Assembly: GCF_003626695.1 (NCBI RefSeq)
Contig: NZ_RBAH01000017.1
Span: 120,115-184,114 of the forward strand
Length of the DNA: 64,000 nt
Direction: 5' to 3'
Source of the DNA: Paenibacillus ginsengarvi
Lineage (GTDB): Bacteria > Bacillota > Bacilli > Paenibacillales > NBRC-103111
Shown: in pieces, positions 26,091-34,541 of the stretch
Layout of the letters: the number at the start of each line of letters is the position of its first letter
Numbering within the stretch: position 1 is the stretch's first letter
Program-made: the position numbers and the translations under genes
The notes under the pieces: model-generated
Databases searched by the model: none
Told to the model about the DNA's origin: nothing
The model's input: only the letters and a program-made list of their open reading frames with translations

Positions 26091-26942
26091 TTAAAATGCG
26101 GCCAGCACGGCTTCGCGCATCGCTTGCACCGGCGCCTCGCGCCCGGTCCAATATTCGAATGCATACGCCCCCTGGTATATAAACATGCCCAGACCGCCAT
26201 GCGTTCTGGCGCCTCTCTCCTCGGCTTCACGAAGCAGCCGGGTGACGAGCGGATTGTATACGATGTCGCTGACGGTAAGTCCTTCGTGGAACCAGGACGT
26301 ATCGATCAGCACCTCGTTCACGTTAGGATGCATGCCGACTTCCGTATTATGCACGATCAGATCGATGTCGCCTCTGATATCCTCGATTGCCTCGTAGCCC
26401 ATACCTTCCGACTTCGTAAACGGACGAATCGATTCGGCGAGCTGCTCGGCTTTGGAAACGGTACGGTTGGCGATATAAACGGCGGCCGCCCCTTCCTTCG
26501 CCAGCGAATAGGCGACACCCCGCGCGGCCCCGCCGGCGCCGAGCATCAGCACCTTTTTGCCGGCCACATGAAAGCCCGCCTCTTCTCTCAAGGAACGAAC
26601 ATAGCCGATTCCATCGGTATTGCAACCGGTCAGCTTGCCGTCGTCGTTTACAATCGTATTGACCGCCCCGATCGCAAGCGCGTCCGGATGAATCTCGTCC
26701 AAGTAATCCATCACTTCCAGCTTATGCGGAATCGTGACGTTAACTCCGCGAAACTGCATCGCGCGAATGCCGGCAACCGCGTCCTTCAGCCGGCCCGGTT
26801 TAATATGAAACGCGGCATAAGCCGCATTTAGTCCAAGTTCGCGAAAGGCGCGGTTATGCATGATCGGCGACTTGGAATGCTTGATCGGATCGCCGAAGAC
26901 GCCGTGCATCACCGTTCCCGTATTCATTACCCACTCGTTCAT
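26091..26942 (-). CDS. aroE: Shikimate dehydrogenase
   Basis: This 283-residue enzyme reduces 3-dehydroshikimate with NADPH in the aromatic amino acid pathway. The shikimate site is IKHSKSPIMHN (~20-30), with NVTIPHK (catalytic Lys ~79), GAVNTIV and NTDGIGY. The nucleotide loop is GAGGAARGVAYSL. ATG 26942 is preferred over 26984 because GGGGAG lies 8 bases upstream. Confidence 0.95.
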   Translation of the reverse strand: MNEWVMNTGTVMHGVFGDPIKHSKSPIMHNRAFRELGLNAAYAAFHIKPGRLKDAVAGIRAMQFRGVNVTIPHKLEVMDYLDEIHPDALAIGAVNTIVNDDGKLTGCNTDGIGYVRSLREEAGFHVAGKKVLMLGAGGAARGVAYSLAKEGAAAVYIANRTVSKAEQLAESIRPFTKSEGMGYEAIEDIRGDIDLIVHNTEVGMHPNVNEVLIDTSWFHEGLTVSDIVYNPLVTRLLREAEERGARTHGGLGMFIYQGAYAFEYWTGREAPVQAMREAVLAAF

Positions 26943-26995
26943 CCGCTGTTCTCCCCGTTCCCGTAAAACTATGGCAGCTTTCACCGGAAAGCGCC

Positions 26996-28111
26996 CTAAA
27001 TCAGCGAGCTGCGCACTGCAACCTTGACGCCCTTGGGCGCATGGATGACGATTTGCGCTCCCGCATCGCTGTTAACGGCAATCCACCCCAAACCGGATAT
27101 AAGCACCTCGCTCGAGCTTCCTTTCGGAATCCGGTAAGCATGCTTTACGAGCGGAGGCAGATCGCCGATCCGATCCGCTGTCGGCGGGGACAGCATCTCC
27201 CCTTTATGGGCCGCATACAGGTCGTCCGCATTGTCCAGCTTCGTGCGATGAATCGGCACTGCGTTCGAAACGTAACAGGTGAACGATTGCCGCTGGCCTT
27301 GAACGAAATCGAAACGGGCGAACGCACCGAAAAACAGCGTCTGTTTCTCGTTTAATTGAAACACCGACGGCTTGATCGGTTTGTCCGGCAGCACCGTCTT
27401 CAAATCCTGCTTATCGATAATCTCCGTCAGCCGGTGCGAATATACGATTCCAGGCGTATCGATCATATAACGGCCGTCATCCAGCGGAATTTGGACGAGA
27501 TCGAGCGTCGTTCCCGGGAAGGGCGATGTCGTCAGTTCCGCTTCCAGATCGCTGTACTCGCGGATAATCCGGTTGATGAGCGTGGACTTGCCGACATTTG
27601 TCGCCCCGACTACATATACATCCCGGTCCCCGCGGTAGCTGGAGATCGCCTCGATGACGCGATCGAAGCCGATATTTTTTTTGGCGCTGCACAGCACGAC
27701 CTCAGAGGTGCGTATGCCGTTTTCCTTGGCCTGCTTTTGCACCCAGTTCAAAATCCGGTTCACGTTGATCGCCTTCGGCAGCAGGTCGATTTTGTTCACG
27801 ACGAGAATAACCGGATTTTGCCCGATAAACCGGTGAAGTCCGGCAATCAGGCTGCCCTCGAAGTCGAACAGATCGACGATATGAACGACCAAAGCCCGCT
27901 TCTCGCCGATCCCGCCCAATATTTTCAGAAAATCGTCCTGATTTGGCGTCACCGAGCTGATTTCATTGTAATTTTTGATGCGGAAACAGCGCTGGCACAG
28001 CACGGTCTCTTTCGTTAATGCTGCCGGGGGCGTGTACCCCAGCTTCTCCGGCGATTCCGTCTGAATCGCCACGCCGCAGCCGGCGCATTTGGTTGCAGTT
28101 TCGTTCGTCAT
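26996..28111 (-). CDS. yqeH: YqeH, circularly permuted ribosome-assembly GTPase
   Basis: This 371-residue GTPase is needed for 30S subunit maturation. An N-terminal zinc finger has CAGC (C9, C12) and CQRC (C39, C42). The G motifs are in permuted order: NKIDLL (G4), SAKK (G5), GATNVGKSTLINR (G1), then DTPGI (G3). The true ATG is at 28111, overlapping the yqeG stop (ATGA). The ORF remains open some 460 bases further upstream across yqeG, but that part is out of frame with any family sequence. Confidence 0.96.
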   Translation of the reverse strand: MTNETATKCAGCGVAIQTESPEKLGYTPPAALTKETVLCQRCFRIKNYNEISSVTPNQDDFLKILGGIGEKRALVVHIVDLFDFEGSLIAGLHRFIGQNPVILVVNKIDLLPKAINVNRILNWVQKQAKENGIRTSEVVLCSAKKNIGFDRVIEAISSYRGDRDVYVVGATNVGKSTLINRIIREYSDLEAELTTSPFPGTTLDLVQIPLDDGRYMIDTPGIVYSHRLTEIIDKQDLKTVLPDKPIKPSVFQLNEKQTLFFGAFARFDFVQGQRQSFTCYVSNAVPIHRTKLDNADDLYAAHKGEMLSPPTADRIGDLPPLVKHAYRIPKGSSSEVLISGLGWIAVNSDAGAQIVIHAPKGVKVAVRSSLI

Positions 28112-28635
28112 TGCCGCGTGTCCTCCCACTCCATCCATCCTTTGCGCTTCATCCAGGACAACGCCACTTTCTCGATACGCCGGTTCACCTTCGTAAAAAA
28201 ACCTTCGTCGCGAAGCTCGATCGGGCTTACCAGTATCGTAAACAACCCGAGCCGGTTGCCTCCGAGCACATCGGTCAGCATCTGGTCGCCGATCATAACC
28301 GTTTGCCCCGGAGGAAGCGACATCATCTCCATCGCCCGGCGAAACGCCGAATTCCCGGGCTTCTTCGCCCGGAATATGTAAGGAATCGAGAGCGGATCGG
28401 AAAACCGCGAGACGCGGACCCTGTTGTTGTTGGAGACGATCACGACCTGAAAGCCGATCGCCTTCAGCCGTTTGAGCCAGTCCAGCAGCTCCGGCGTCGC
28501 GTCGGGCCGCTTCGCGCCGACCAGCGTATTGTCCAGATCGGTAATAATACCTCGAATCCCGCTGTTCCATAATGCTAACACGTCGATTTCATAAATCGAT
28601 CGGACGCTTTTTTGTGGAATTAATTTTTTTATCAA
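28108..28635 (-). CDS. yqeG: YqeG-type HAD phosphatase
   Basis: This HAD IIIA phosphatase of about 175 residues has the nucleophile motif TDLDNTLV (D33, D35), the second motif VIVSNNN and the late GDQMLTDVLGGNRLGL. Family members act on small phosphate esters; the Bacillus role is undefined. I chose TTG 28635, because the family begins (M/L)IKKLIPQ..V.SIYEID and AAGGAG lies 12 bases upstream. The longer reading from 28731 would run through the promoter. It is the first gene of the yqe operon. Confidence 0.88.
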   Translation of the reverse strand: MIKKLIPQKSVRSIYEIDVLALWNSGIRGIITDLDNTLVGAKRPDATPELLDWLKRLKAIGFQVVIVSNNNRVRVSRFSDPLSIPYIFRAKKPGNSAFRRAMEMMSLPPGQTVMIGDQMLTDVLGGNRLGLFTILVSPIELRDEGFFTKVNRRIEKVALSWMKRKGWMEWEDTRQ

Positions 28636-28675
28636 ATGCCACTCAAGCTCCTTTATATCCTCATATATACGACAA

Positions 28676-28705
28676 ACTATACCATAGAAGTGCACCCCCT
28701 GCAAA
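28676..28705 (-). promoter_or_regulatory. Promoter of the yqe operon
   Basis: On the minus strand, TTTGCA (28705-28700), an 18-base spacer and TATAGT (28681-28676) occur, with an extended TGG just before the -10. Transcription would start ~35 bases before the yqeG TTG start. Confidence 0.6.
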
Positions 28706-28856
28706 AGGGATTCGCAAGCCGTGCTGGGCAAGGCGGCCCGCTCGCAGCCGATTCATGGCTATATCGATTTTTTCCGTTGCTTCGCCGCAGCGATTCGGCT
28801 TACAGTTTACATCGTAGAAACGAACGACATCCTAACCACATACGGAGGTGGCACGA

Positions 28857-29654
28857 ATGAACAAATACGGAGATTTGCTGTTCAAGGATACGGCGGGTTA
28901 TTACTCGCTGTATCGGCCGGTATATCCGGCTGCGCTCGTACGTTTTCTCGTTAGCCGGTTTCGTCTGGACGGTTCGGGGCGGCTGCTCGATATCGGCTGC
29001 GGCACCGGGCGGCTCACGCTTCGCTTCGCCGACTGGTTCGAAGAGCTGCACGGCCTTGACGCGGAACCGGAAATGATCGCCGAGGCGGAGAGGCTGACCC
29101 TCGAGACTAGAATCAGTAATGCCAACTGGACTACCGGATTTGCTCCTCATTTTCCAAACGGCTGGCGGAGCGATTATTTTCGCCTCGTTCTGATGGCATT
29201 GTCGTTTCATTGGATGGATCGGGATCAAACGCTCGAGACGTTATACCCTCTAGTCTGCGAAGGTGGAGGCATTGCGATCATCGACAATTACGACCCCGAC
29301 CGGAAGATGCTGCCGTGGGAGGAAACGGTCCAGTGCGTCATTCGAAAATGGCTCGGCGAGCAGCGAAGAGCCGGAAACTCGACCTATTCCCATCCCGAAC
29401 ATTCCCATGGGACGATTGTCGAGCGGTCGCGGTTCCGCGTGGAACGCCATCGTCTGCCCCCTTACACCGTGCAATGGGACATGCGTTCGCTGATCGGCTA
29501 TTTGTATTCGACCTCTTACGCTTCTCCCCGGCTGTTCGGCGGGCGAACGAAAGAGTTCGAGGCGGATTTGACCGAAGCTTTGCTAACGATCGAGCCGTCG
29601 GGCATTTTCGCCAAATCGACGTCGCTTTCGGTTATTCTGGCGCTGAAAAATTGA
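28857..29654 (+). CDS. Class I SAM methyltransferase, substrate unknown
   Basis: This 265-residue methyltransferase has motif I LLDIGCGTGRLTLRFA at ~43-58, followed by ELHGLDAEPEMIAEAERL. FHWMDRD is typical of methyltransferase type-11 proteins acting on small molecules. The start ATG 28857 follows GGAGG by 8 bases; the in-frame GTG at 28848 is inside the ribosome binding site. It is a single gene divergent from the yqe operon, convergent with the transglutaminase gene and closed by a terminator. Confidence 0.85.
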   Translation: MNKYGDLLFKDTAGYYSLYRPVYPAALVRFLVSRFRLDGSGRLLDIGCGTGRLTLRFADWFEELHGLDAEPEMIAEAERLTLETRISNANWTTGFAPHFPNGWRSDYFRLVLMALSFHWMDRDQTLETLYPLVCEGGGIAIIDNYDPDRKMLPWEETVQCVIRKWLGEQRRAGNSTYSHPEHSHGTIVERSRFRVERHRLPPYTVQWDMRSLIGYLYSTSYASPRLFGGRTKEFEADLTEALLTIEPSGIFAKSTSLSVILALKN

Positions 29655-29711
29655 TTTCCCGGGCGGCGGCAAGCGCTCGAAACAGCCCGCTGCATAACCG
29701 GTCAGCACAAG

Positions 29712-29754
29712 AAAGACCTCAGCCTCCACATATCGGTGGATGCCGAGGTCTTTT
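29712..29754. terminator. Bidirectional terminator
   Basis: AAAGACCTC (29712-29720) pairs with GAGGTCTTT (29745-29753), with an inner TCCAC/GTGGA stem. T-runs follow on both strands. It lies between the methyltransferase and the transglutaminase gene, which converge. Confidence 0.85.
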
Positions 29755-29763
29755 GCTACCGCC

Positions 29764-32010
29764 CTACATCGATTCCTTGAGCTTGGAAACGGTCCGCGTA
29801 AATTGCACCAGCTCTTCATCCGTAATCGGTGAATCGCTGTATTTGGCTTTCTCGAATACGAACAGCAGCGATTCGAGATCCTTTTGCAGCCATTTGTCCT
29901 TTTTCATCCAGCGCTGGGCCGCTTCTCTCGCCGTTTCGGACTCGGAGCGGGCATAGCCTTTACGTCTCGCGTACTTCAGCAGCCTCTCGAACTCAAGAAC
30001 CGCCCTTTGATTTGCATCGAGCTGGCGTCCGATGGGAACGAAGAAGCGAAGCTTGCGCAGGCTGCTCCGGTTAAGCCACAGGAACACAACCAGAATGGCG
30101 GCCGCTACGGCGCCGGAACCCCAGCCGATGGCCCGCGTCGTTCCGACGCTTTCCAGCAGCGGCGCGGGAGTTTCGTCGGTCACCGACGGCAGCGTCCCCA
30201 GATCGACTACTTCTTGCGGCGTAATCGTCGGCAGCGCGAAGCCGGCCGTTGGCTCGAACGGAATCCAGCCGTAACCCGGGAAATAAATTTCCACCCATGA
30301 ATGCGCATCCGAATTGCGTACCGTATAGTCGCCGGCGCCGTCCGGATCGATCAGGTCTTCGGGGAAGTTCATCATCTCTTCGGTGAGCGCGTTAACCCCC
30401 GGCGTGTACCCCTTCACCCAGCGCGACGGAATGCCGATCGCCCGGGCCATAACCGCAAGCGCGGTCGAGTAATAATCGCAATACCCTTCCTTGATCTCGA
30501 ACAGGAAGCGGTCGACGAAGTCGCGGCTCCTGCCCTTGCTCAAATCGGGCGTATTCGTATACGGATACGCGGTGGACAAATATCGCTCCAGCAACTTAAC
30601 CTTGTCATACATATTCGTCCCTGCCGCCGATTCCTTCAAGGCGAGCTCCCTTACCCGGCTCGGCAGCGTTTCCGGCACGAACAAATATTCTTCGAGCCCC
30701 GCGCGCGTCGGCAGCTCGGCCGGAATTTGGCGCAGTTCCGCCTCGTCGATAACCGGCACCTTGGATGTCACCGAGTACGACTGCGGATACGCCTGCCGGC
30801 CGGTCCCGTTCCAGCGAAGCTCGCTAAGCCGGGGGGCCCACAGCAGCGGGCTGAGGTTTGCCGCCGAGCCGCCTACCGCCATGCTCTGCACCTTATCGAT
30901 CGAATAAGCACCGAACAATACGGGATAGTCCTGGCTCGCTTCGCCGAGCACCGTAATCGTCTGCGTAACGTCAACCGTCTTCCCCAGCGTCGGTGCGAGC
31001 CTCGGGTCCTGCGGCAGGGAGGCGTCGGCCGTCACCGGAACGAGCTGCGCCTTCCGCTCCACATCGCTCGGAAGCCAGCCTTTGCCGGTGTAGAGCGCCC
31101 GTGTTTCCCCCCGCCAGTAGCTGCGGTGCGAAGTCGAGATCGACATGACCGGCGTGTAGTCAAACGAAAATTCGCCGCCGAGCGTCGAATCGTTGCGGCT
31201 GTACCCGGACGAGGAATCGCCGCCGAGTACGGAACTCGTGCCGAACCCTTTATTGAAAAATGTAACTTGTTCGCCGCGGAAATTTTTCCACATCGTATAC
31301 GGGTCGGTCAACAAAGCGCGCACATCGGGCGCCAGGGTGCCCAAAAAGACAACAAGCGAAACGAGAAATACGATCGGCATCGAAACGCTGAGCGGATAAT
31401 CGGAGAAATTCGACCATCCGACCGGATTTCTGCGCTTGAGACCGGCAAAATGGCAAACGATCAGCAGAAACAAGCCGCAAAAAATGACGATGGCCGCCTG
31501 CTGCCACAGGACGAGAAAGCTGAACGAATCGCGGAAGGAGAACGCCGCGACCGAGATGACGAGCGCTACGACGATCCGCCACTTGGCCTTCATCCACCAG
31601 AACACGCCGAGCGCTACGAGCCACGCCCCCAGAGCAAACCAGATGAACGGGGACAGCTGCATGAAATTGTCGTGAAGCAGTGCATACACGTCTTGCCAGA
31701 AGGCGCTCCATTCCTTGATCGAGTGAAACGAGCGGCCCGCCGGCGTATAATCCAGCACCGCGCCGACTACGAATAATAAGCCGACAAGCTGGAGCAGTCT
31801 CCTCAGCGCCGGGTGCAGCCGGGGGAACAGTTCCATGAAGAAAACGACGAGAAGGGTCAGCTTCACGATGGTTACCGTCTCCGGCAGCCACACATGATCC
31901 TCCTTGGCAATCCATATGACGAACTGGAGCAGGAACACGCCGGTTAAGATGGCGGTCAGTCTTTCATGCCAGTCCTGGAGCAGCAATCGCCGCCATACGC
32001 TTTCCTTCAT
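29764..32010 (-). CDS. TgpA-like membrane transglutaminase
   Basis: This 748-residue protein has several N-terminal membrane helices (~15-215) and a large extracytoplasmic transglutaminase-like domain. The catalytic cysteine is in IKEGYCDYYSTALAVMARA (~511), the histidine in NSDAHSWVEIYFPG (~570), and the third position is PFEPTAGF. A further membrane helix (~655-675) is followed by a cytoplasmic DUF4129-type tail. It resembles Pseudomonas TgpA and Bacillus YebA. Its ATG overlaps the DUF58 stop (ATGA) as the third gene of moxR-DUF58-tgpA. The substrate is unknown. Confidence 0.92.
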   Translation of the reverse strand: MKESVWRRLLLQDWHERLTAILTGVFLLQFVIWIAKEDHVWLPETVTIVKLTLLVVFFMELFPRLHPALRRLLQLVGLLFVVGAVLDYTPAGRSFHSIKEWSAFWQDVYALLHDNFMQLSPFIWFALGAWLVALGVFWWMKAKWRIVVALVISVAAFSFRDSFSFLVLWQQAAIVIFCGLFLLIVCHFAGLKRRNPVGWSNFSDYPLSVSMPIVFLVSLVVFLGTLAPDVRALLTDPYTMWKNFRGEQVTFFNKGFGTSSVLGGDSSSGYSRNDSTLGGEFSFDYTPVMSISTSHRSYWRGETRALYTGKGWLPSDVERKAQLVPVTADASLPQDPRLAPTLGKTVDVTQTITVLGEASQDYPVLFGAYSIDKVQSMAVGGSAANLSPLLWAPRLSELRWNGTGRQAYPQSYSVTSKVPVIDEAELRQIPAELPTRAGLEEYLFVPETLPSRVRELALKESAAGTNMYDKVKLLERYLSTAYPYTNTPDLSKGRSRDFVDRFLFEIKEGYCDYYSTALAVMARAIGIPSRWVKGYTPGVNALTEEMMNFPEDLIDPDGAGDYTVRNSDAHSWVEIYFPGYGWIPFEPTAGFALPTITPQEVVDLGTLPSVTDETPAPLLESVGTTRAIGWGSGAVAAAILVVFLWLNRSSLRKLRFFVPIGRQLDANQRAVLEFERLLKYARRKGYARSESETAREAAQRWMKKDKWLQKDLESLLFVFEKAKYSDSPITDEELVQFTRTVSKLKESM

Positions 32011-33233
32011 ACGGACCGACCTCCCAGCGCAAGCGCAAGCTCATCGAGAGAGGCGACGGCATAACCCATCGTGCCCGTCGTCTGCATCTGCCGCTTCCAG
32101 CGTTCCTGATCGGCGGCCGGCACGCCGCTCGATACCCACATATGGCAAGGGTTCATCTGCCGTTGCTCGATCCACGCAAGCGATTGCGTCATCGTCTCCC
32201 CGTGATCGGGCGAGATGATCGTGAAGAACACTCCGGGCATGAACAAACGCGCCCGGTCCCGGAGCACATCCATCAGCGTATGCGTACCGTCCGGCTCGAC
32301 GTCGATCAGATGGTTGTAGATGACCTTCTGATGATTCGCGCTGAATCTCGGCTCGAAATATTTGGAGTCCTTGCCTACAGAGAGCAGTCCGAGCGCCAGA
32401 TCGCGCCTCCCGCCGTAATCGATCAGCGAGGCGGCGATCGAAACCGCCAGCTCGAAATGCTCCTTGCTGCGGTAAGCCTTTATGTTGCGATCGAGCAAAA
32501 TGATCGTTTTCGGCAGCGATTCCCGCTCGAATTCCTTGGACTTCCACGTGCCGGTTTTGGCCGTTGCGTTCCAATGAATCCGCGACAACCGGTCGCCGTA
32601 AATGTATTCGCGGACGCCGTTGATTTGCGTCGTTTCCCGGTGGGAGCGGGTCGTTGCGGAATGGTGGTGCATCCCCCGGAACAGCTGGTGCAGCTGCTTC
32701 CATTCGCGGATATGCACCTTCTGCGGAAGCACGCCGAACGAATAGGGCATCTGAAGCAGTCCTTTATGCCGGAACAAGCCGAATATATCCTCCGTCGAGC
32801 AGTCCGTCTCGCCGAATTCGTAGAAGCCCCGGCGCAGCGGCGGCGTCCGGTACGATACTTCGCCGCGTCTTTTCCAGTCGGGGATCAGGAACGTCTCGAA
32901 CATATGCTCTTCCCCGCCCCGTCTGATGAGCCGGTCTTTGACCGATACGTAAGGCACCGGCCAAAAGCCGGGTATGTGTACATGAATCTGGACGGCGAGC
33001 GACGTCCCCGCTTCTACGACGGCTTCGTGCTCGCTGCCGAGCAGCGTACGGCCGCCCTGCGTTTTCGTGATGCCGCTCCAGCGGCTAAGCGCCAAATACA
33101 GGCAAAGCACGGCTACGATAATAAATACCATGAATGCGAGCTTGCCGCCCTGGAACAGCAGGAACAGGAAGCTGACCGCGAATAATAAAGCGATTCCCCA
33201 GAAGCGGGCCGAATATCTGGATACAATCCCCAT
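32007..33233 (-). CDS. DUF58 protein, partner of MoxR ATPase
   Basis: This protein of about 408 residues has two N-terminal membrane helices (~10-50) and a C-terminal DUF58 region with a vWA-like fold (SRIHWNATAKTGTWKSKEFE, TIILLDRN, HFELAVSIAASL). DUF58 proteins accompany MoxR chaperone ATPases. ATG 33233 with GGGGTG 9 bases upstream is taken; GTG 33245 is possible. It is the second gene of the operon, 28 bases after moxR. Confidence 0.9.
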   Translation of the reverse strand: MGIVSRYSARFWGIALLFAVSFLFLLFQGGKLAFMVFIIVAVLCLYLALSRWSGITKTQGGRTLLGSEHEAVVEAGTSLAVQIHVHIPGFWPVPYVSVKDRLIRRGGEEHMFETFLIPDWKRRGEVSYRTPPLRRGFYEFGETDCSTEDIFGLFRHKGLLQMPYSFGVLPQKVHIREWKQLHQLFRGMHHHSATTRSHRETTQINGVREYIYGDRLSRIHWNATAKTGTWKSKEFERESLPKTIILLDRNIKAYRSKEHFELAVSIAASLIDYGGRRDLALGLLSVGKDSKYFEPRFSANHQKVIYNHLIDVEPDGTHTLMDVLRDRARLFMPGVFFTIISPDHGETMTQSLAWIEQRQMNPCHMWVSSGVPAADQERWKRQMQTTGTMGYAVASLDELALALGGRSV

Positions 33234-33261
33234 CGTTTTGCTCACCCCGTTTCCGCGTCCG

Positions 33262-34221
33262 TTACTTCTCGAGTCGGACCGGCACGCGCACCTGGCTGAA
33301 AATGGACTGGAACACCGAATCGACCGTTAATCCGTCGATCCTCGCTTCGGAATGCAAAATAATCCGATGGCCGAGCACATACGGCGCCAAATATTTGATA
33401 TCGTCCGGTATGACGTAATCGCGTTCACGCAAGTAGGCGAACGCTTTGGCCGCCTGCATCAGCGCGATCGTCGCGCGCGGGCTCGCCCCCAGAAATACCG
33501 ACTGATGCTCCCTCGTTTTACGCGTAATCGACACGACATAGTCGGCCACCGCCTCGTCCATGTGCACCTCCCGGACGCGATGCTGCATATCGGTGAGCCG
33601 CTCCACGTCCGCAATCGGCTCAAGCCGATCGACCGGATGGCCATCCGTCTGCGAGAACAGCATTTTCTTCTCGGTATCGTGCTCCGGGTAGCCGAGGCTG
33701 AATTTCATCATAAAACGATCGAGCTGGGCTTCGGGGAGCACATACGTGCCTTCGAAGTCGATCGGATTTTGCGTCGCCAGCAGCAGAAACGGCGTCGGCA
33801 GCGGATAACATTCGCCATCGACGGTCACATGCCGCTCCTCCATCGCCTCAAGCAGCGCGGATTGCGTCTTCGTCGTTGCCCGGTTGATTTCGTCGGCAAG
33901 CAAAATATGGGTCATAACCGGACCCGGTCGGAATAAGAACGTTTCTTGTTTCGGATGATAAATCGCTACTCCCGTAATGTCGGTAGGCAGCAAATCCGGA
34001 TTGCACTGAATACGGCGGAACTGGCCTTGAACGGACTTGGCAAGCGCTTTGATGAGCACCGTTTTCCCGGTTCCCGGCACGTCCTCTAGCAATACGTGCC
34101 CGCCGGCTAGCGCTGCGGTCAAGAGCAGCTCGACCTCGGCCGTTTTTCCTAATATGCAGGATTCCAAATTGGCTTTCAACTGCTTCAAAATGGACAAATC
34201 TTCGCTAAATCGTGCATCCAT
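33262..34221 (-). CDS. MoxR-family AAA+ ATPase
   Basis: This 319-residue ATPase has Walker A EDVPGTGKTVL (~45-55), Walker B HILLADEINRATTKTQSALL and sensor 1 FLLLATQNPIDFEGTY. MoxR ATPases act as chaperones that activate partner proteins, often with DUF58/vWA neighbours as here. ATG 34221 follows AGGAG by 10 bases, and the family starts near here. The 320 bases upstream (34222-34541) contain a terminator but no further gene I can support. Confidence 0.94.
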   Translation of the reverse strand: MDARFSEDLSILKQLKANLESCILGKTAEVELLLTAALAGGHVLLEDVPGTGKTVLIKALAKSVQGQFRRIQCNPDLLPTDITGVAIYHPKQETFLFRPGPVMTHILLADEINRATTKTQSALLEAMEERHVTVDGECYPLPTPFLLLATQNPIDFEGTYVLPEAQLDRFMMKFSLGYPEHDTEKKMLFSQTDGHPVDRLEPIADVERLTDMQHRVREVHMDEAVADYVVSITRKTREHQSVFLGASPRATIALMQAAKAFAYLRERDYVIPDDIKYLAPYVLGHRIILHSEARIDGLTVDSVFQSIFSQVRVPVRLEK

Positions 34222-34476
34222 CCTTTTCCTGCTCCTCTCTATGGGCCGTAGTCCTCTCCGGTATTCCAACAAACAAAGTGATTGCCGGTACTTCTATTCT
34301 ACAGGAAGTAAAAAAACGCGTATAGCCCTCACCGTCAGAAAAAAGTGTCCGGCTGTTATAGAAAACGGGGCGTTTCGACATTCGGTTCGATGATCGCGCA
34401 TAAACATGTATACGCTTGCAGGACAAAAAGGTTTCAATCTCCTGGACAAGTTATTTTTTCCAAATCCGCCAAAAGA

Positions 34477-34517
34477 AAAAAGAAGGGGCGCGCCATACGA
34501 TGCGCGTGCCCCTTCTT
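34477..34517 (-). terminator. Terminator of the LTA synthase-like gene
   Basis: On the minus strand, AAGAAGGGGCACGCGC pairs with GCGCGCCCCTTCTT, followed by TTTTTTCTTTT. It lies 25 bases after the stop codon. Confidence 0.85.
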
Positions 34518-34541
34518 CCGCATGAGTCCCCAGTCGTATAT

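Noticed and set aside
28112..28570. Upstream extension of the yqeH reading frame
   Set aside because: It lies entirely across yqeG in another frame. The family start with its zinc finger is at 28111, and the ATGA overlap supports it.
30301..31776. 491-codon open frame opposite the transglutaminase gene
   Set aside because: It is an antisense shadow; Arg-rich, no start signal, and the opposing gene carries the full catalytic triad.
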